Shown one piece after another: positions 36,742-45,358 of a DNA stretch of 64,000 nucleotides. The stretch spans positions 1,426,001 to 1,490,000 of the forward strand of contig OZ244175.1 in assembly GCA_965216535.1 (NCBI GenBank), read 5' to 3'. The translations under genes and the position numbers were made by a program. The notes beneath the pieces were generated by a model. The model was not told where the DNA came from, ran no database searches, and saw nothing but the letters and a program-made list of their open reading frames with translations. The first letter of the stretch is position 1. Every line of letters begins with the position of its first letter. The stretch is from Hoeflea_A sp965216535. Lineage in GTDB: Bacteria > Pseudomonadota > Alphaproteobacteria > Rhizobiales > Rhizobiaceae.

Positions 36742-37623
36742 ATGAGCGAAATGACCCTGGACCAACTTGTCGCTTTGGACGCCATCATTGCCACGGGCAC
36801 CTTCCGGGCAGCTGCTGACCGTTTGCACAAGGCGCAATCTGCCGTCAGTCACCAGATTCGCAAACTGGAAGCTGAACTCAACTTTGATCTGTTCTCAAGG
36901 GATGAGTATCGGCCGCGCCTGACACCCGAAGGCGAGGTGTTTTTCCGGGAAACGACCCGTGTCCTTGAGCAGGTGCGCAGATTGAAGGCGACCGCTGCTG
37001 GATTGCGCAGCGAGCAAGAGCCGATGATTACCATCGCGATGACCGCGACCATGTCGCTGGATCCGATCCTGAGTGTTCTTGGCCAGGTCGGCCAGGCATA
37101 TCCAAGCACCCACATCCGCGTTGCGACTGAAATGATGGGTGGCCCCCTGGCGAGACTTATGGGGGGCGAGGCAGACCTGATCATAGCTGGCCTTGAAGGT
37201 GTTCCCCTCGACGAAGTTGAAACGCTGCCCGTTGGGGCGATTACGATCCGGCCGGTCGCAAGCCCCAGCTTTCCAGCTTCGCAGCGCAAGGGGGTGCGTT
37301 CAAAACGAGAGATGCAATCCTACACCCAGGTGGTCGTGTCCGGTACGGGCGGACAAGACTACGATCAAAGCCGTGACCTGCTTTCGGGTGGCCAGCGTTG
37401 GACCGTTTCCGACTTTGAAGCAAAGAAGTCCGTCATCAAGGCTGGTCTTGGATGGGGTGGCATTCCCGAGCACCGGATGGAGCCTGAACTCCGATCCGGG
37501 GACCTTGTGCCTCTCAGCGTTGAAGGTTACCCGCCACGTCACACCGAGATATTCGCGATACGGCGTCGGGATCAGGCCATGGGCAAGGTCATGTCAGACA
37601 TTTGGACGGCCCTTGGCGCCTGA
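36742..37623 (+). CDS. LysR-family transcriptional regulator
   Basis: 293 residues from the ATG at 36742 (MSEMTLDQLVALDAIIATG); an ATG at 36751 is also possible, and the frame further upstream is not protein-like. The winged helix-turn-helix reads FRAAADRLHKAQSAVSHQIR KLE (about 20-40), and the rest is a substrate-binding-protein-like effector domain. LysR proteins usually control the divergent neighbour, here the GST operon; the 103-base gap has an AT-rich part (36690-36740) suited to LysR boxes. The inducer is unknown. It converges with the TRAP binding-protein gene. Confidence 0.92.
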   Translation: MSEMTLDQLVALDAIIATGTFRAAADRLHKAQSAVSHQIRKLEAELNFDLFSRDEYRPRLTPEGEVFFRETTRVLEQVRRLKATAAGLRSEQEPMITIAMTATMSLDPILSVLGQVGQAYPSTHIRVATEMMGGPLARLMGGEADLIIAGLEGVPLDEVETLPVGAITIRPVASPSFPASQRKGVRSKREMQSYTQVVVSGTGGQDYDQSRDLLSGGQRWTVSDFEAKKSVIKAGLGWGGIPEHRMEPELRSGDLVPLSVEGYPPRHTEIFAIRRRDQAMGKVMSDIWTALGA

Positions 37624-37750
37624 TCATTCGTTTTGCTGCAAACGGCCGTTACGAGGCGGCTCATTCCTCATCCTGTCATTTGGCGACAGTTGTTGTTGCC
37701 AACCAATGCGTTCCGGAAGCGCCGCCGTGGTTTCGACCCCGCCGGAACCG

Positions 37751-38785
37751 TCAGTTCTCGCTTCCACCCGCGTTGCGGATGGCCTCAAGAAAGGCATCCA
37801 GCAATGCGGTTCCTTCGTCACCGAGTTGGTCGGCAATCAGCGTCCTCGTGACCGGTTGGGTATTCTCCCGAAAGGCAGTCATTTCGCTTTCGGTGGGATA
37901 GTAGATCTCCATTTGACTGCCCAGGGCGGCGAGATGAGCGCCCGTCTGTGATGCAGCCAACGCGCGGCTCGCTTCGATCCCCTTGCTTGCGGCTTGCTCA
38001 ACCACGCGCCGCTCGCTTTCGGACAGCTCGTCGAGAAAAGCCTGGTTCATGACCCAGAAGTAGGGAGTGTAGAAGTGGTTTGTCACCGTGGCAAAGCGCT
38101 GGATATCGTCGAGATGGGCAAAGCGAATGATCGCTGCCGGATTCATCTGACCATCCACGACGCGGGCCTCAATGGAGGTTTCGAGGTCCCCCCACGGAAT
38201 GGCCACCGGCGTTGCACCAAGGCTTCGCACGAAGGCCTTGTGGCTCTCGAGGTCCATCGTCCGGATGCGCAGCCCCTCCATATCCGTGGGACTGCGGACT
38301 GCCCGGTCGTTGTTGGTCAAAACGAAAAGGCCACCCGTGTCCAGCAATCCCAGAAGGGCCAGGTCAGTTTCCTTGGCAAAGTCCTGCGCCAGCAGCGTGC
38401 CGAACGGACCGTCGAATACCGCATAGGTTTCTGCGAGATCCTGCCAGGCGAATGGGAAATCGAGAACGCTCACGCGGGGATAGATCCCGCTGACGCCGCC
38501 GACCGATGCGATGGCGGTCTGGATGACGCCTTTGCGCACCAGTTCCAGGGCGTTTTTGTCGTTGCCGACCTGGCCTTCCGGAAAGATCTCGACCCGCATT
38601 GAACCGTCTGACAGGGCTTCGACGGACTCCTTGAACGCGACGGCAGCTGCCGCGGTGGCCGTATCATTCGGATCATTGTTGTTCTGGTGAGTCAGGTAGA
38701 TGATCTTGGGCTCCGCCGCTCGAACCGGACTGGCAAGAGCAAACAGCGCAAACGCCAGAAGGACTGCAAAGCCTGACTTCGGCAT
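37751..38785 (-). CDS. TRAP-type solute-binding protein (DctP family)
   Basis: 344 residues from the ATG at 38785, which gives a clean signal peptide (MPKSGFAVLLAFALFALASP, cut after RAA); ATGs further upstream lie inside the cyclase gene. The DctP family is shown by FPEGQVGNDKNALELVRKGV, LRIRTMDLESHKAFVRSLGA and the Arg that clamps carboxylate ligands in that segment, and by EARVVDGQMNP. No TRAP permease subunits (DctQ/DctM) are next to it. Instead it follows a Cache-domain cyclase gene after seven bases, so it may feed ligand to that sensor rather than to a transporter. Confidence 0.9.
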   Translation of the reverse strand: MPKSGFAVLLAFALFALASPVRAAEPKIIYLTHQNNNDPNDTATAAAAVAFKESVEALSDGSMRVEIFPEGQVGNDKNALELVRKGVIQTAIASVGGVSGIYPRVSVLDFPFAWQDLAETYAVFDGPFGTLLAQDFAKETDLALLGLLDTGGLFVLTNNDRAVRSPTDMEGLRIRTMDLESHKAFVRSLGATPVAIPWGDLETSIEARVVDGQMNPAAIIRFAHLDDIQRFATVTNHFYTPYFWVMNQAFLDELSESERRVVEQAASKGIEASRALAASQTGAHLAALGSQMEIYYPTESEMTAFRENTQPVTRTLIADQLGDEGTALLDAFLEAIRNAGGSEN

Positions 38786-38792
38786 ATCAAAC

Positions 38793-40910
38793 CTATTTCG
38801 TGTCATAGTCGATGACACCATCCCAATCGGTTGGTGGTGGGCGCGGGGCAAATTCCTGGCACCGGGCAAGGTAGTGTTTGGCAGGACCGTCTTCCGGATA
38901 TTCCTCCAGGAACCCCTGAAAGGCCTTGACCGCCTGGTCCCAGTCACGCTTCCCGTAGACAGCCATGCAGGCCTCCCAGGCTTTGCAGATGCTCTCCTGC
39001 ATGGGAGTTGCCGGATTTTCGGCTTCGTCGCCGATCTCGCCTAGTAGTTCGTAAACGGTAATGGGGACGGATACGCCCGCCGGAGCGATGATGTCGATCG
39101 CCCGCATCAGGAAACGCCCGGTGACTTTCTCTGCCACCGTCTCTGTGATCAGGAGTTGCGTGCCGTAGCGCTTGTTGAGACCCTCCACCCGCGAGGCCAG
39201 ATTCACGGCTGACCCGAGAGCGGTGTATTGCATGCGGTCCACAGAACCGACATTGCCCACCATGACATCGCCGCAGTGCAGCGCGAAACGGGTCGCCACC
39301 GGAAACAGGGTTGTTCCGTCAGCGCCTGCATTGCTGGCATTCAGTTGTCTGCAGGTATCGAGACAGGCAAGGACCGCCTGACAAGCGGTAATGGCGTGGT
39401 CCGGATCTTCCTTGGGCGCATTCCAGAAAGCCATCACGGCATCGCCGATGAACTTGTCGACCGTGCCGTGGTGCCGACGAATGGTGCCGGACACTGCGCT
39501 GAAATAGACCGACAATTCGGAAAAGATCCGTTCCGGCGTCAGTTTCTCGGACTTGTTGGTGAAGGATTCGATGTCCGAGAACAGCAATGTCAGTTCCCGT
39601 TGCTCCCCACCGATCTGCACTGCGGTGCCAGAGGAAACGATCGAACGGACAAGGTCTGTGGGAACATAAGCGCCGAAACTTCGCAGGCTGTTCTTCATGC
39701 GCTGAACGGCATTGACCAGGTCATTGATCTCGATAACGGACGAGTGCAACGAAAAGGTCCCGTCCAGGTCGAAGTTTCGAATGCGCCCCGTTTCTTTGAC
39801 GACCTGTCTCAGTGGTGCTGTCAATCGCTTCGACATGACAGAGATGGTGATGATCGCCAGTCCAACAATCAAAGACGCGACCAACAGCACGCGCAGCGTC
39901 GTCTGTCTGATTTCGCTGACGAATTCATTCTGGTCGGCGACAACTCCGATAACCCAGGGCTTGTGAAACTCATCCGGAAACGGCTTGAAGGAGGCCATAA
40001 TCGGAGTTGCACCGGGCAGCGTGAACTTGTTTTCGCCCGTGTCTTCGAAATGATCGATGACACTTGCGACCGCCTTGTCATCGATGGGGGCAGGGGATCC
40101 GGAAGGTCGGATCGCGTTTTCCTGCGATTGCACGATCACGTTTCCTGAACTGTCCAGAACGAATATCCGCCCCCGTTGCCCGACTTTTATGTCGTTCAGA
40201 TAGACCGCAAAGTCCTCAAGGGTGATGTCGGCTCCCGCCGTCCCGATGATATTGCCGGAACCGGTTGTCGCGACGTGAGAAACCGTCAGCCCAAGCTTGC
40301 CGGTGCTTGAAAAGAAGTAAGGGTCGGAGATCGTAATGCTCTTGCTCTCGACACCTGCGGTGTACCAGGGGCGACCCCGCGGGTCGAATTGCGGCTGCCC
40401 GCGTTCCACACCGGTCACATTGTCCCAGTCGGCGAGATAGACATAGCTGTCCGCCATATATCCCGGACTGTCATCCAATATGCGAATGGCAAAGCGCGTT
40501 TCGGGATCCGGTTTGGCATTGCTCGGCCCGAAGGAATCGATGCCCTCAATGACCCGGACAACCTGATAAAAGGCGCCGTCGCTCTCGTAGCCGATGAACA
40601 TGCCATAGAGCTGCGGCAATGCGGCAAACTGGTTGAAGAAGAACTCCAGTCCCTTGACCGTTCTCAGGTCGCTGCCGCCACTTTGCGCGAGATGGGCGGC
40701 ATTTTCGACCGCACGGGCCACGGGCGTCAAAAGCCCTTCGAAGCCGCGCACGACATCCTCGGTGGACCGGTCCATTGCCCGAGATGCCGTGGTCAGGGCC
40801 AGCCGGGAATTGCTGAGATACAGAAACCCAACAATACCCCCGATCAGAGCCAGCATCATCAGCGTGAATGCCGTGGCAATTCCGATGTGGACCCTCAACC
40901 TCACGGGCAC
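38793..40910 (-). CDS. Membrane class III adenylate/guanylate cyclase with Cache and HAMP domains
   Basis: 705 residues. An N-terminal membrane segment (HIGIATAFTLMMLALIGGIV) and a second near 340 (LRVLLVASLIVGLAIITISV) bracket a periplasmic double-Cache sensor (FDPRGRPWYTAGVESKSITI, TAGADITLEDFAVYLND). HAMP sequence follows (KRLTAPLRQVVKETGRIRNF), then the cyclase domain: first metal Asp in LLFSDIESFTNKSE, second in VDKFIGDAVMAFWNAP with substrate-binding Lys, and YTALGSAVNLASRVEGLNKR. A TPR-like tail (YGKRDWDQAVKAFQGFLEE) closes the protein. It should make cAMP (less likely cGMP) in response to a periplasmic ligand. The TRAP binding protein is co-transcribed. Confidence 0.93.
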   Translation of the reverse strand: MPVRLRVHIGIATAFTLMMLALIGGIVGFLYLSNSRLALTTASRAMDRSTEDVVRGFEGLLTPVARAVENAAHLAQSGGSDLRTVKGLEFFFNQFAALPQLYGMFIGYESDGAFYQVVRVIEGIDSFGPSNAKPDPETRFAIRILDDSPGYMADSYVYLADWDNVTGVERGQPQFDPRGRPWYTAGVESKSITISDPYFFSSTGKLGLTVSHVATTGSGNIIGTAGADITLEDFAVYLNDIKVGQRGRIFVLDSSGNVIVQSQENAIRPSGSPAPIDDKAVASVIDHFEDTGENKFTLPGATPIMASFKPFPDEFHKPWVIGVVADQNEFVSEIRQTTLRVLLVASLIVGLAIITISVMSKRLTAPLRQVVKETGRIRNFDLDGTFSLHSSVIEINDLVNAVQRMKNSLRSFGAYVPTDLVRSIVSSGTAVQIGGEQRELTLLFSDIESFTNKSEKLTPERIFSELSVYFSAVSGTIRRHHGTVDKFIGDAVMAFWNAPKEDPDHAITACQAVLACLDTCRQLNASNAGADGTTLFPVATRFALHCGDVMVGNVGSVDRMQYTALGSAVNLASRVEGLNKRYGTQLLITETVAEKVTGRFLMRAIDIIAPAGVSVPITVYELLGEIGDEAENPATPMQESICKAWEACMAVYGKRDWDQAVKAFQGFLEEYPEDGPAKHYLARCQEFAPRPPPTDWDGVIDYDTK

Positions 40911-41404
40911 ATTTCTCCCAATTTGCTGAATCGCATTTCGACTAATAGTAGAGGCGGAACCAAAGCGTTAACAGTATCGCTGGGCAAGGTTATTGTGCGC
41001 CAATTGTTTGAGAAGTGGAGACTATGATGAATATAGTCCGAACTCGCACTGTAGGTCGGTGTCCAATTCAACGTTAGAGCAAAGGCGAGTGTCTTCGTTT
41101 GTGAATGACCGGTCGAGAAGCAAGATCGCAGACCGCTATGCGTTCGAACGATTCGACCAAACGTCTTGTTCTTCAGCTCCGTACAGGTTTCGTCCGCTTC
41201 CCGATTGTTGCTTTTTGCGCAACCTGTTGCGTGACGGACAACATTCGCATATTGTGGCCTGGGGCTCAACTCTATAGCTGAGCGAGGGCCAATCGGGTTC
41301 AGAGACTGTTTGGAGCCTGCCAAAATCGATCGTTATGTGCGAGTGGGGCTGGGAGGATATGCAACGATGATGGGGTTGTCGGTCGCCGCATCAGGAGTCG
41401 CAAG
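40911..41404. other. 494-base intergenic region upstream of the MttB-family gene
   Basis: Between two divergent genes. It is less GC-rich than its surroundings and holds no credible coding frame, RNA gene or insertion-sequence end. It should contain the promoters of the cyclase operon and of the methyltransferase. The last bases carry AGGAG seven bases before the ATG at 41405. Confidence 0.6.
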
Positions 41405-42931
41405 ATGGTAAGGCGTGCGAGGCGTAGTCGCCGCGACACCGCGGCCAGGCTGGAGCAGACGCCATGGCGTCGGTTCAAAAACCCCTATCCTCCGATTGAG
41501 ATATTGCCGCCGGATCAGCTGCAGATGATCCATGACAATTCGATGCGTATTCTGAGCGAGGTTGGCATCAAGGTCCTGGATGGGCGCTCGCGCAGTTTGC
41601 TGGCGGACATTGGCGCCATGGTCGACGATGCCAGCGAGATGGTGCGGTTCGACCCGGATCAAGTCATGGAGATGGTTGCGCTCGCGCCGGCAAGTGTTGA
41701 ATTGCATGCCCGAAACGCCGACTACAATCTTACCCTGGGAGGCGATGAGATCATCTTCTCCTCGGTCATGTGCCCGCCTTTTGCAAATGACCTCGATCGC
41801 GGGCGCCGCGCAGGCACCTACGAGGAGATGTGCGAATACGTCAAATTGGTGCACGCAATCAATGCTGTGCATCAGGCCGGAGGGGGAGGGTTCGAACCGC
41901 TCGATCTGCCCGCCGAAACACGCCATCTCGATGTGGCCTATGCCCACGCCACGCTGACGGACAAGACCTGGAAATTCTGGAGCAATGGCAAGACCCGGGC
42001 TCGCGACGCCATTGAGATTGCCAAAATCATGATGGGATACTCCGATCAGGACCTGATCGAGCGCCCCGTCATTACAGCGCCTATCAATACGAACTCGCCG
42101 TTGATGATCGACACGGCCATGGCCGAGGGCATTGTCGAGATGGCACGGGTCGGCCAACCTCTCATCATTGCCCCCTTTACCATGGCGGGAGCGATGAGCC
42201 CGGCAACAGAGGCAGGTGCCTTGTCGGTTCAGAATGCCGAGGCTCTGGCCGGATGCGTGCTGGCCCAGGCTGCCAGGCGTGGTGCACCGGTTGTTTATGG
42301 ATCTTATCTGACCAATGTCGACATGCGGACCGGCAGTCCGGTCTTCGGCACACCGGTCTTTGCCAAGACGACATGGGCATCCGGCCAGCTCGCCAGGCGT
42401 TACGGGCTGCCCTTCCGTTCGTCGTTGAACACCGGTTCAAATCTGGTGGATGCCCAGGCAGCCTACGAAACGGAACTGTGCCTTTGGGCAGCCGTGATGG
42501 GGCACGCCAACATCATCTTCGCATCCGCGGGCTGGCTGGAAGGTGGATTGTCCGGCTCTTACGAAAAGCTGATCCTCGACGCGGAACTCCTTCAGCTGAT
42601 GACCGAAAGCCTTCAGCCCATCGTTGTCAGCGAGGACACGCTGGGTTTCGATGCGATCAAGGAAGTCGGCCCAGGCGGCCATTTCTTTGGGTCCGCTCAC
42701 ACACTGGAGCGCTACGAAAATGCGTTTTACCACCCGATTTTGACGGACACACGAAACTACGAAACCTGGGATGAACAGGGCCGCGAGAGCGCCGAAACAC
42801 GTGCCAATCGATTGTGGAAGAAGCTGTTGGAAGAGTACGAACAGCCGAAAATCGACGAGGGCGTCGATGAGGCGTTGAGGGCCTTCGTGTCGCGCCGCAA
42901 ATCAGAAATTCAGGCAGCGCAGGCAGCTTGA
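41405..42931 (+). CDS. MttB-superfamily (trimethylamine-type) methyltransferase without pyrrolysine
   Basis: 508 residues. The protein has the TIM-barrel signature of the trimethylamine methyltransferase family: MRILSEVGIKVLDGRSRSLL, TAPINTNSPLMIDTAMAEGI, APFTMAGAMSPATEAGALSV and LGFDAIKEVGPGGHFFGSAHT. Archaeal MttB reads an in-frame UAG as pyrrolysine; this frame is uninterrupted, so it belongs to the non-pyrrolysine branch that includes glycine betaine methyltransferase MtgB. Those transfer a methyl group to a corrinoid protein. No corrinoid protein is encoded in this window. AGGAG stands seven bases before the ATG. A CMD-like gene follows 38 bases later. Confidence 0.9.
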   Translation: MVRRARRSRRDTAARLEQTPWRRFKNPYPPIEILPPDQLQMIHDNSMRILSEVGIKVLDGRSRSLLADIGAMVDDASEMVRFDPDQVMEMVALAPASVELHARNADYNLTLGGDEIIFSSVMCPPFANDLDRGRRAGTYEEMCEYVKLVHAINAVHQAGGGGFEPLDLPAETRHLDVAYAHATLTDKTWKFWSNGKTRARDAIEIAKIMMGYSDQDLIERPVITAPINTNSPLMIDTAMAEGIVEMARVGQPLIIAPFTMAGAMSPATEAGALSVQNAEALAGCVLAQAARRGAPVVYGSYLTNVDMRTGSPVFGTPVFAKTTWASGQLARRYGLPFRSSLNTGSNLVDAQAAYETELCLWAAVMGHANIIFASAGWLEGGLSGSYEKLILDAELLQLMTESLQPIVVSEDTLGFDAIKEVGPGGHFFGSAHTLERYENAFYHPILTDTRNYETWDEQGRESAETRANRLWKKLLEEYEQPKIDEGVDEALRAFVSRRKSEIQAAQAA

Positions 42932-42969
42932 TCTCATAAAAACACTCAAAACTATTGCGGGATGGAAAC

Positions 42970-43554
42970 ATGTCAGCCTGGATCAAGATGATCGCGGACG
43001 AAGATGCCGACGAAGCCTTGCAAGAGGTTCTGCAACTGGCGAGAACGCCACACGGCACGGTCGACAACGTGATGCGCGTTCATTCTTTGAGGCCCAATTC
43101 CATGAAGGGACACGTCATCCTGTACCGCGCGGCTCTTCATGACGATGCCAACACGCTGCCGGAATGGCTGCTGGAGACAATCAGTTCCTATGTGTCGATC
43201 CTCAACGGATCGGACTATTCCTTTGCCAATCATTGGTCGAATGCGCGGCATCTCATGGGCGATGACGAACGCGCCGACAAAATCCTTGCAGCCCTTCAGG
43301 CGCGGACGCCAGGTGACGTTTTTGACGGCCGGGAACTGGCCCTGCTGCAATACGCCGAAAAGCTGACGCTGCGTCCGGCGGAAATGGAACAGGCAGATGT
43401 GCAAGCGCTCAAAGCGGCCGGGGTCGATGATGGTGAGATCCTCGAGGCCGTGCAGATCATCGGATATTTCAACTACGTCAACCGTCACCTGAATGGGTTG
43501 GGCGTTACGACGGATGGCGACATCGTGGGGTATTACGCCGACAGCGACGGATGA
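42970..43554 (+). CDS. Carboxymuconolactone decarboxylase/AhpD-like protein lacking the CxxC pair
   Basis: 194 residues from the ATG at 42970, with GGGATGG upstream. The fold matches peroxidase-related CMD proteins: RPNSMKGHVILYRAALHDDA, LPEWLLETISSYVSILNG and FNYVNRHLNGLGVT. In AhpD-type enzymes the centre reads CxxC followed by His; here the positions are Ser81 and Ser84 (NGSDYSFANHW), with His88 kept. It therefore cannot work as a thiol peroxidase in the usual way. A CMD-type decarboxylase or hydrolase role is possible. It is probably co-transcribed with the methyltransferase. Confidence 0.85.
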   Translation: MSAWIKMIADEDADEALQEVLQLARTPHGTVDNVMRVHSLRPNSMKGHVILYRAALHDDANTLPEWLLETISSYVSILNGSDYSFANHWSNARHLMGDDERADKILAALQARTPGDVFDGRELALLQYAEKLTLRPAEMEQADVQALKAAGVDDGEILEAVQIIGYFNYVNRHLNGLGVTTDGDIVGYYADSDG

Positions 43555-43556
43555 GG

Positions 43557-44186
43557 TCAGGTCAGCTTGGCGGAAACACTCACATAGGACACGGATTCTG
43601 TTACCACCGCCTTCACGCCGTGGATCAGCTCAGCGTCGAAGCTCAGCGAGTCGCCCGGCGCCATTGAATATTCCTGCTTTCCGCATTGATAGATGCACTC
43701 GCCCGCCGTCACCATCAGGAACACATATCCCCGGTGAATGTAGCGGGGATGGGTGTTGTCCTCGCGCCGCTCGATGGTCACGGCTGCCGCTTCGAAATCC
43801 AGCGGGCTCTTTCTGTGCCGGCTGAGAATGTTGAACTCGTGAATGTGGTCGTCATAGTTTCGCGTCGCGGGGATGCCTTGACCGGCTTTCACGAAGTGGA
43901 CGTCGGCGGCCTGGGTCCTGTCTGCAAAGAAGGTTACAACCGACAGCGACAGCGCATCGGCGAGGGCTTCGAGCGTCGCAAGAGAAGGCGAGACCTGACC
44001 GTTTTCGATCCGCGAGACCATGGCCGAGGAAATGCCGGACAGGTCGGCGAGTTTGCGCAAGGATATTCCGGCAATTTGGCGTTGCCGCTTTACTGCCTGA
44101 CCAACCACCACCGATAGATCGGGTGTTAAGCTGTCGGTACTTTCTGCTGCCGTTTTGTCCAAAGTTCGTATCCGCGTTGACTGCAC
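43557..44186 (-). CDS. XRE-family regulator with C-terminal cupin domain
   Basis: 209 residues. The helix-turn-helix covers about 28-83 (VKRQRQIAGISLRKLADLSG, SSAMVSRIENGQVSPSLATL). The cupin domain follows at about 115-205 (YIHRGYVFLMVTAGECIYQC, MAPGDSLSFDAELIHGVKAV) and should bind a small effector. Regulators of this build control catabolism of amino acids, amines and polyamines (PuuR type). It converges with the CMD gene and lies between the methyltransferase and the ABC transporter operon, so it is the obvious candidate to regulate both. Confidence 0.93.
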   Translation of the reverse strand: MQSTRIRTLDKTAAESTDSLTPDLSVVVGQAVKRQRQIAGISLRKLADLSGISSAMVSRIENGQVSPSLATLEALADALSLSVVTFFADRTQAADVHFVKAGQGIPATRNYDDHIHEFNILSRHRKSPLDFEAAAVTIERREDNTHPRYIHRGYVFLMVTAGECIYQCGKQEYSMAPGDSLSFDAELIHGVKAVVTESVSYVSVSAKLT

Positions 44187-44268
44187 GCAAGTGTATTTTG
44201 CAAAACCAGGCGTGCGTCAAGACTGGGCGAGCCAGCTCTGCTTGCGGCAAATCGGGATAGGCTCCGGC

Positions 44269-45357
44269 CTAGTCGACGCCGATGTCGCGCCTGAATTCAA
44301 GCTTGTGAAGACCGTTGGCTGTCAGAATCGACCGGATTTCTTCACTGTCGAGAAAGATCAATTCGCCTTCGTCCCAGATCTGCTCGTCGCCGAACCAGAC
44401 GGAGGCGTCGAACAGCGACCAGGCGATTTCACCAGGTGCGTAGTTGCCACAGGTGTGGAAATGCAGGTAGCGCGGATTGGCAAAGGCAACCTTGCCCCAC
44501 CGCTCGATGTTGCGCGAGCCGTGGACCGGATAACTGCATCCCGGGTTGATGCCAGCGTGCCAGCTGTGAACATTCCAGGGATCGAGATCGAGCAGGTCGC
44601 CAACCCGCCGGTAATGCGCCTCGATCCTGCCAACCAGATCTGAAGGACCATCGAACCCCTTCATCCGTCCTTTCTCGACATGGGCCAGAACCGGCTCGGG
44701 GAGCAGGAGTTCGTCATCCGGATAGGCCTGGTTGCCAGATGCCATGAGCCAATGGCTGAAGGCCACGACGCCATTGGCCGTCTCGCAGGAAAGGGGACGT
44801 GGCGCGCAAACCGGGTAACGGGTGACGGTGAAATCCTCTGCTTCGCCTCGCGCAACACGCTCGACATCCTGGGTGCCGCGCAGATCCGTGCCGTTTGCGC
44901 AGGTGATGTGCCAGCTGGCGGCCGTGTCGGCCTTGCCGTTATAGGCGCTTCGAATCTCTTCCATTACTCGGTGGGGTACCGTGCAGGATGGACCGCCAAG
45001 GATCGAAATGTCCAAGGCATAACTCATGGTCTTGGTGGCGCTGCCGGGAATTTCGGAAAACCGCATAGTATCGCCAAGGCGCGCATGAAACAGGACGTGG
45101 TCAAACTCCGTCAACGCGCGCAGCACGTCGGGCGGAATGCTCTCCACACCAACGTGGTTCCCCACCGGAATGATCTCCGTCTTGATCTCCAATTCTTCGG
45201 CGACATCGGCAACACATTCGGGCACCATCGCATCGTAGATACCCAGCCCCGGCTCTTCGGCGATGATGGCGATGGACTGGCCCGGCCTGGCGCCGATGGC
45301 GTCCTCAATGAGCGACTTGGCCCCAGCGCGGGGATCGAAACGAGACTGCGTGCTCAT
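44269..45357 (-). CDS. M29/NicX-like metalloenzyme
   Basis: 362 residues. The sequence has the look of COG2309: aminopeptidase T (M29) and its relative NicX, the 2,5-dihydroxypyridine dioxygenase. Likely metal ligands are in NVHSWHAGINPGCSYP and RYLHFHTCGNYAPGEIAW near the C-terminus. The N-terminal half is a nucleotide-fold-like domain (IAIIAEEPGLGIYDAMVPEC). I cannot decide between peptide hydrolysis and ring cleavage. The start follows the ABC ATPase stop after a single base, so it is the last gene of the transporter operon and probably acts on what the transporter brings in. Confidence 0.7.
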   Translation of the reverse strand: MSTQSRFDPRAGAKSLIEDAIGARPGQSIAIIAEEPGLGIYDAMVPECVADVAEELEIKTEIIPVGNHVGVESIPPDVLRALTEFDHVLFHARLGDTMRFSEIPGSATKTMSYALDISILGGPSCTVPHRVMEEIRSAYNGKADTAASWHITCANGTDLRGTQDVERVARGEAEDFTVTRYPVCAPRPLSCETANGVVAFSHWLMASGNQAYPDDELLLPEPVLAHVEKGRMKGFDGPSDLVGRIEAHYRRVGDLLDLDPWNVHSWHAGINPGCSYPVHGSRNIERWGKVAFANPRYLHFHTCGNYAPGEIAWSLFDASVWFGDEQIWDEGELIFLDSEEIRSILTANGLHKLEFRRDIGVD

Positions 45358-45358
45358 A

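Noticed and set aside
37673..37698. CTGTC-ATTTGGC-GACAG followed by TTGTTGTTG between lysR and the TRAP gene as terminator
   Set aside because: The stem is only five pairs and the T-run is broken; too weak to list as a feature.
40901..41323. 140-codon frame upstream of the cyclase gene on the minus strand
   Set aside because: No ribosome site, composition not protein-like, and it covers a divergent promoter region.
41405..42931. Pyrrolysine-type MttB with read-through of TAG
   Set aside because: The frame is continuous over the whole family length, so no in-frame TAG has to be decoded.
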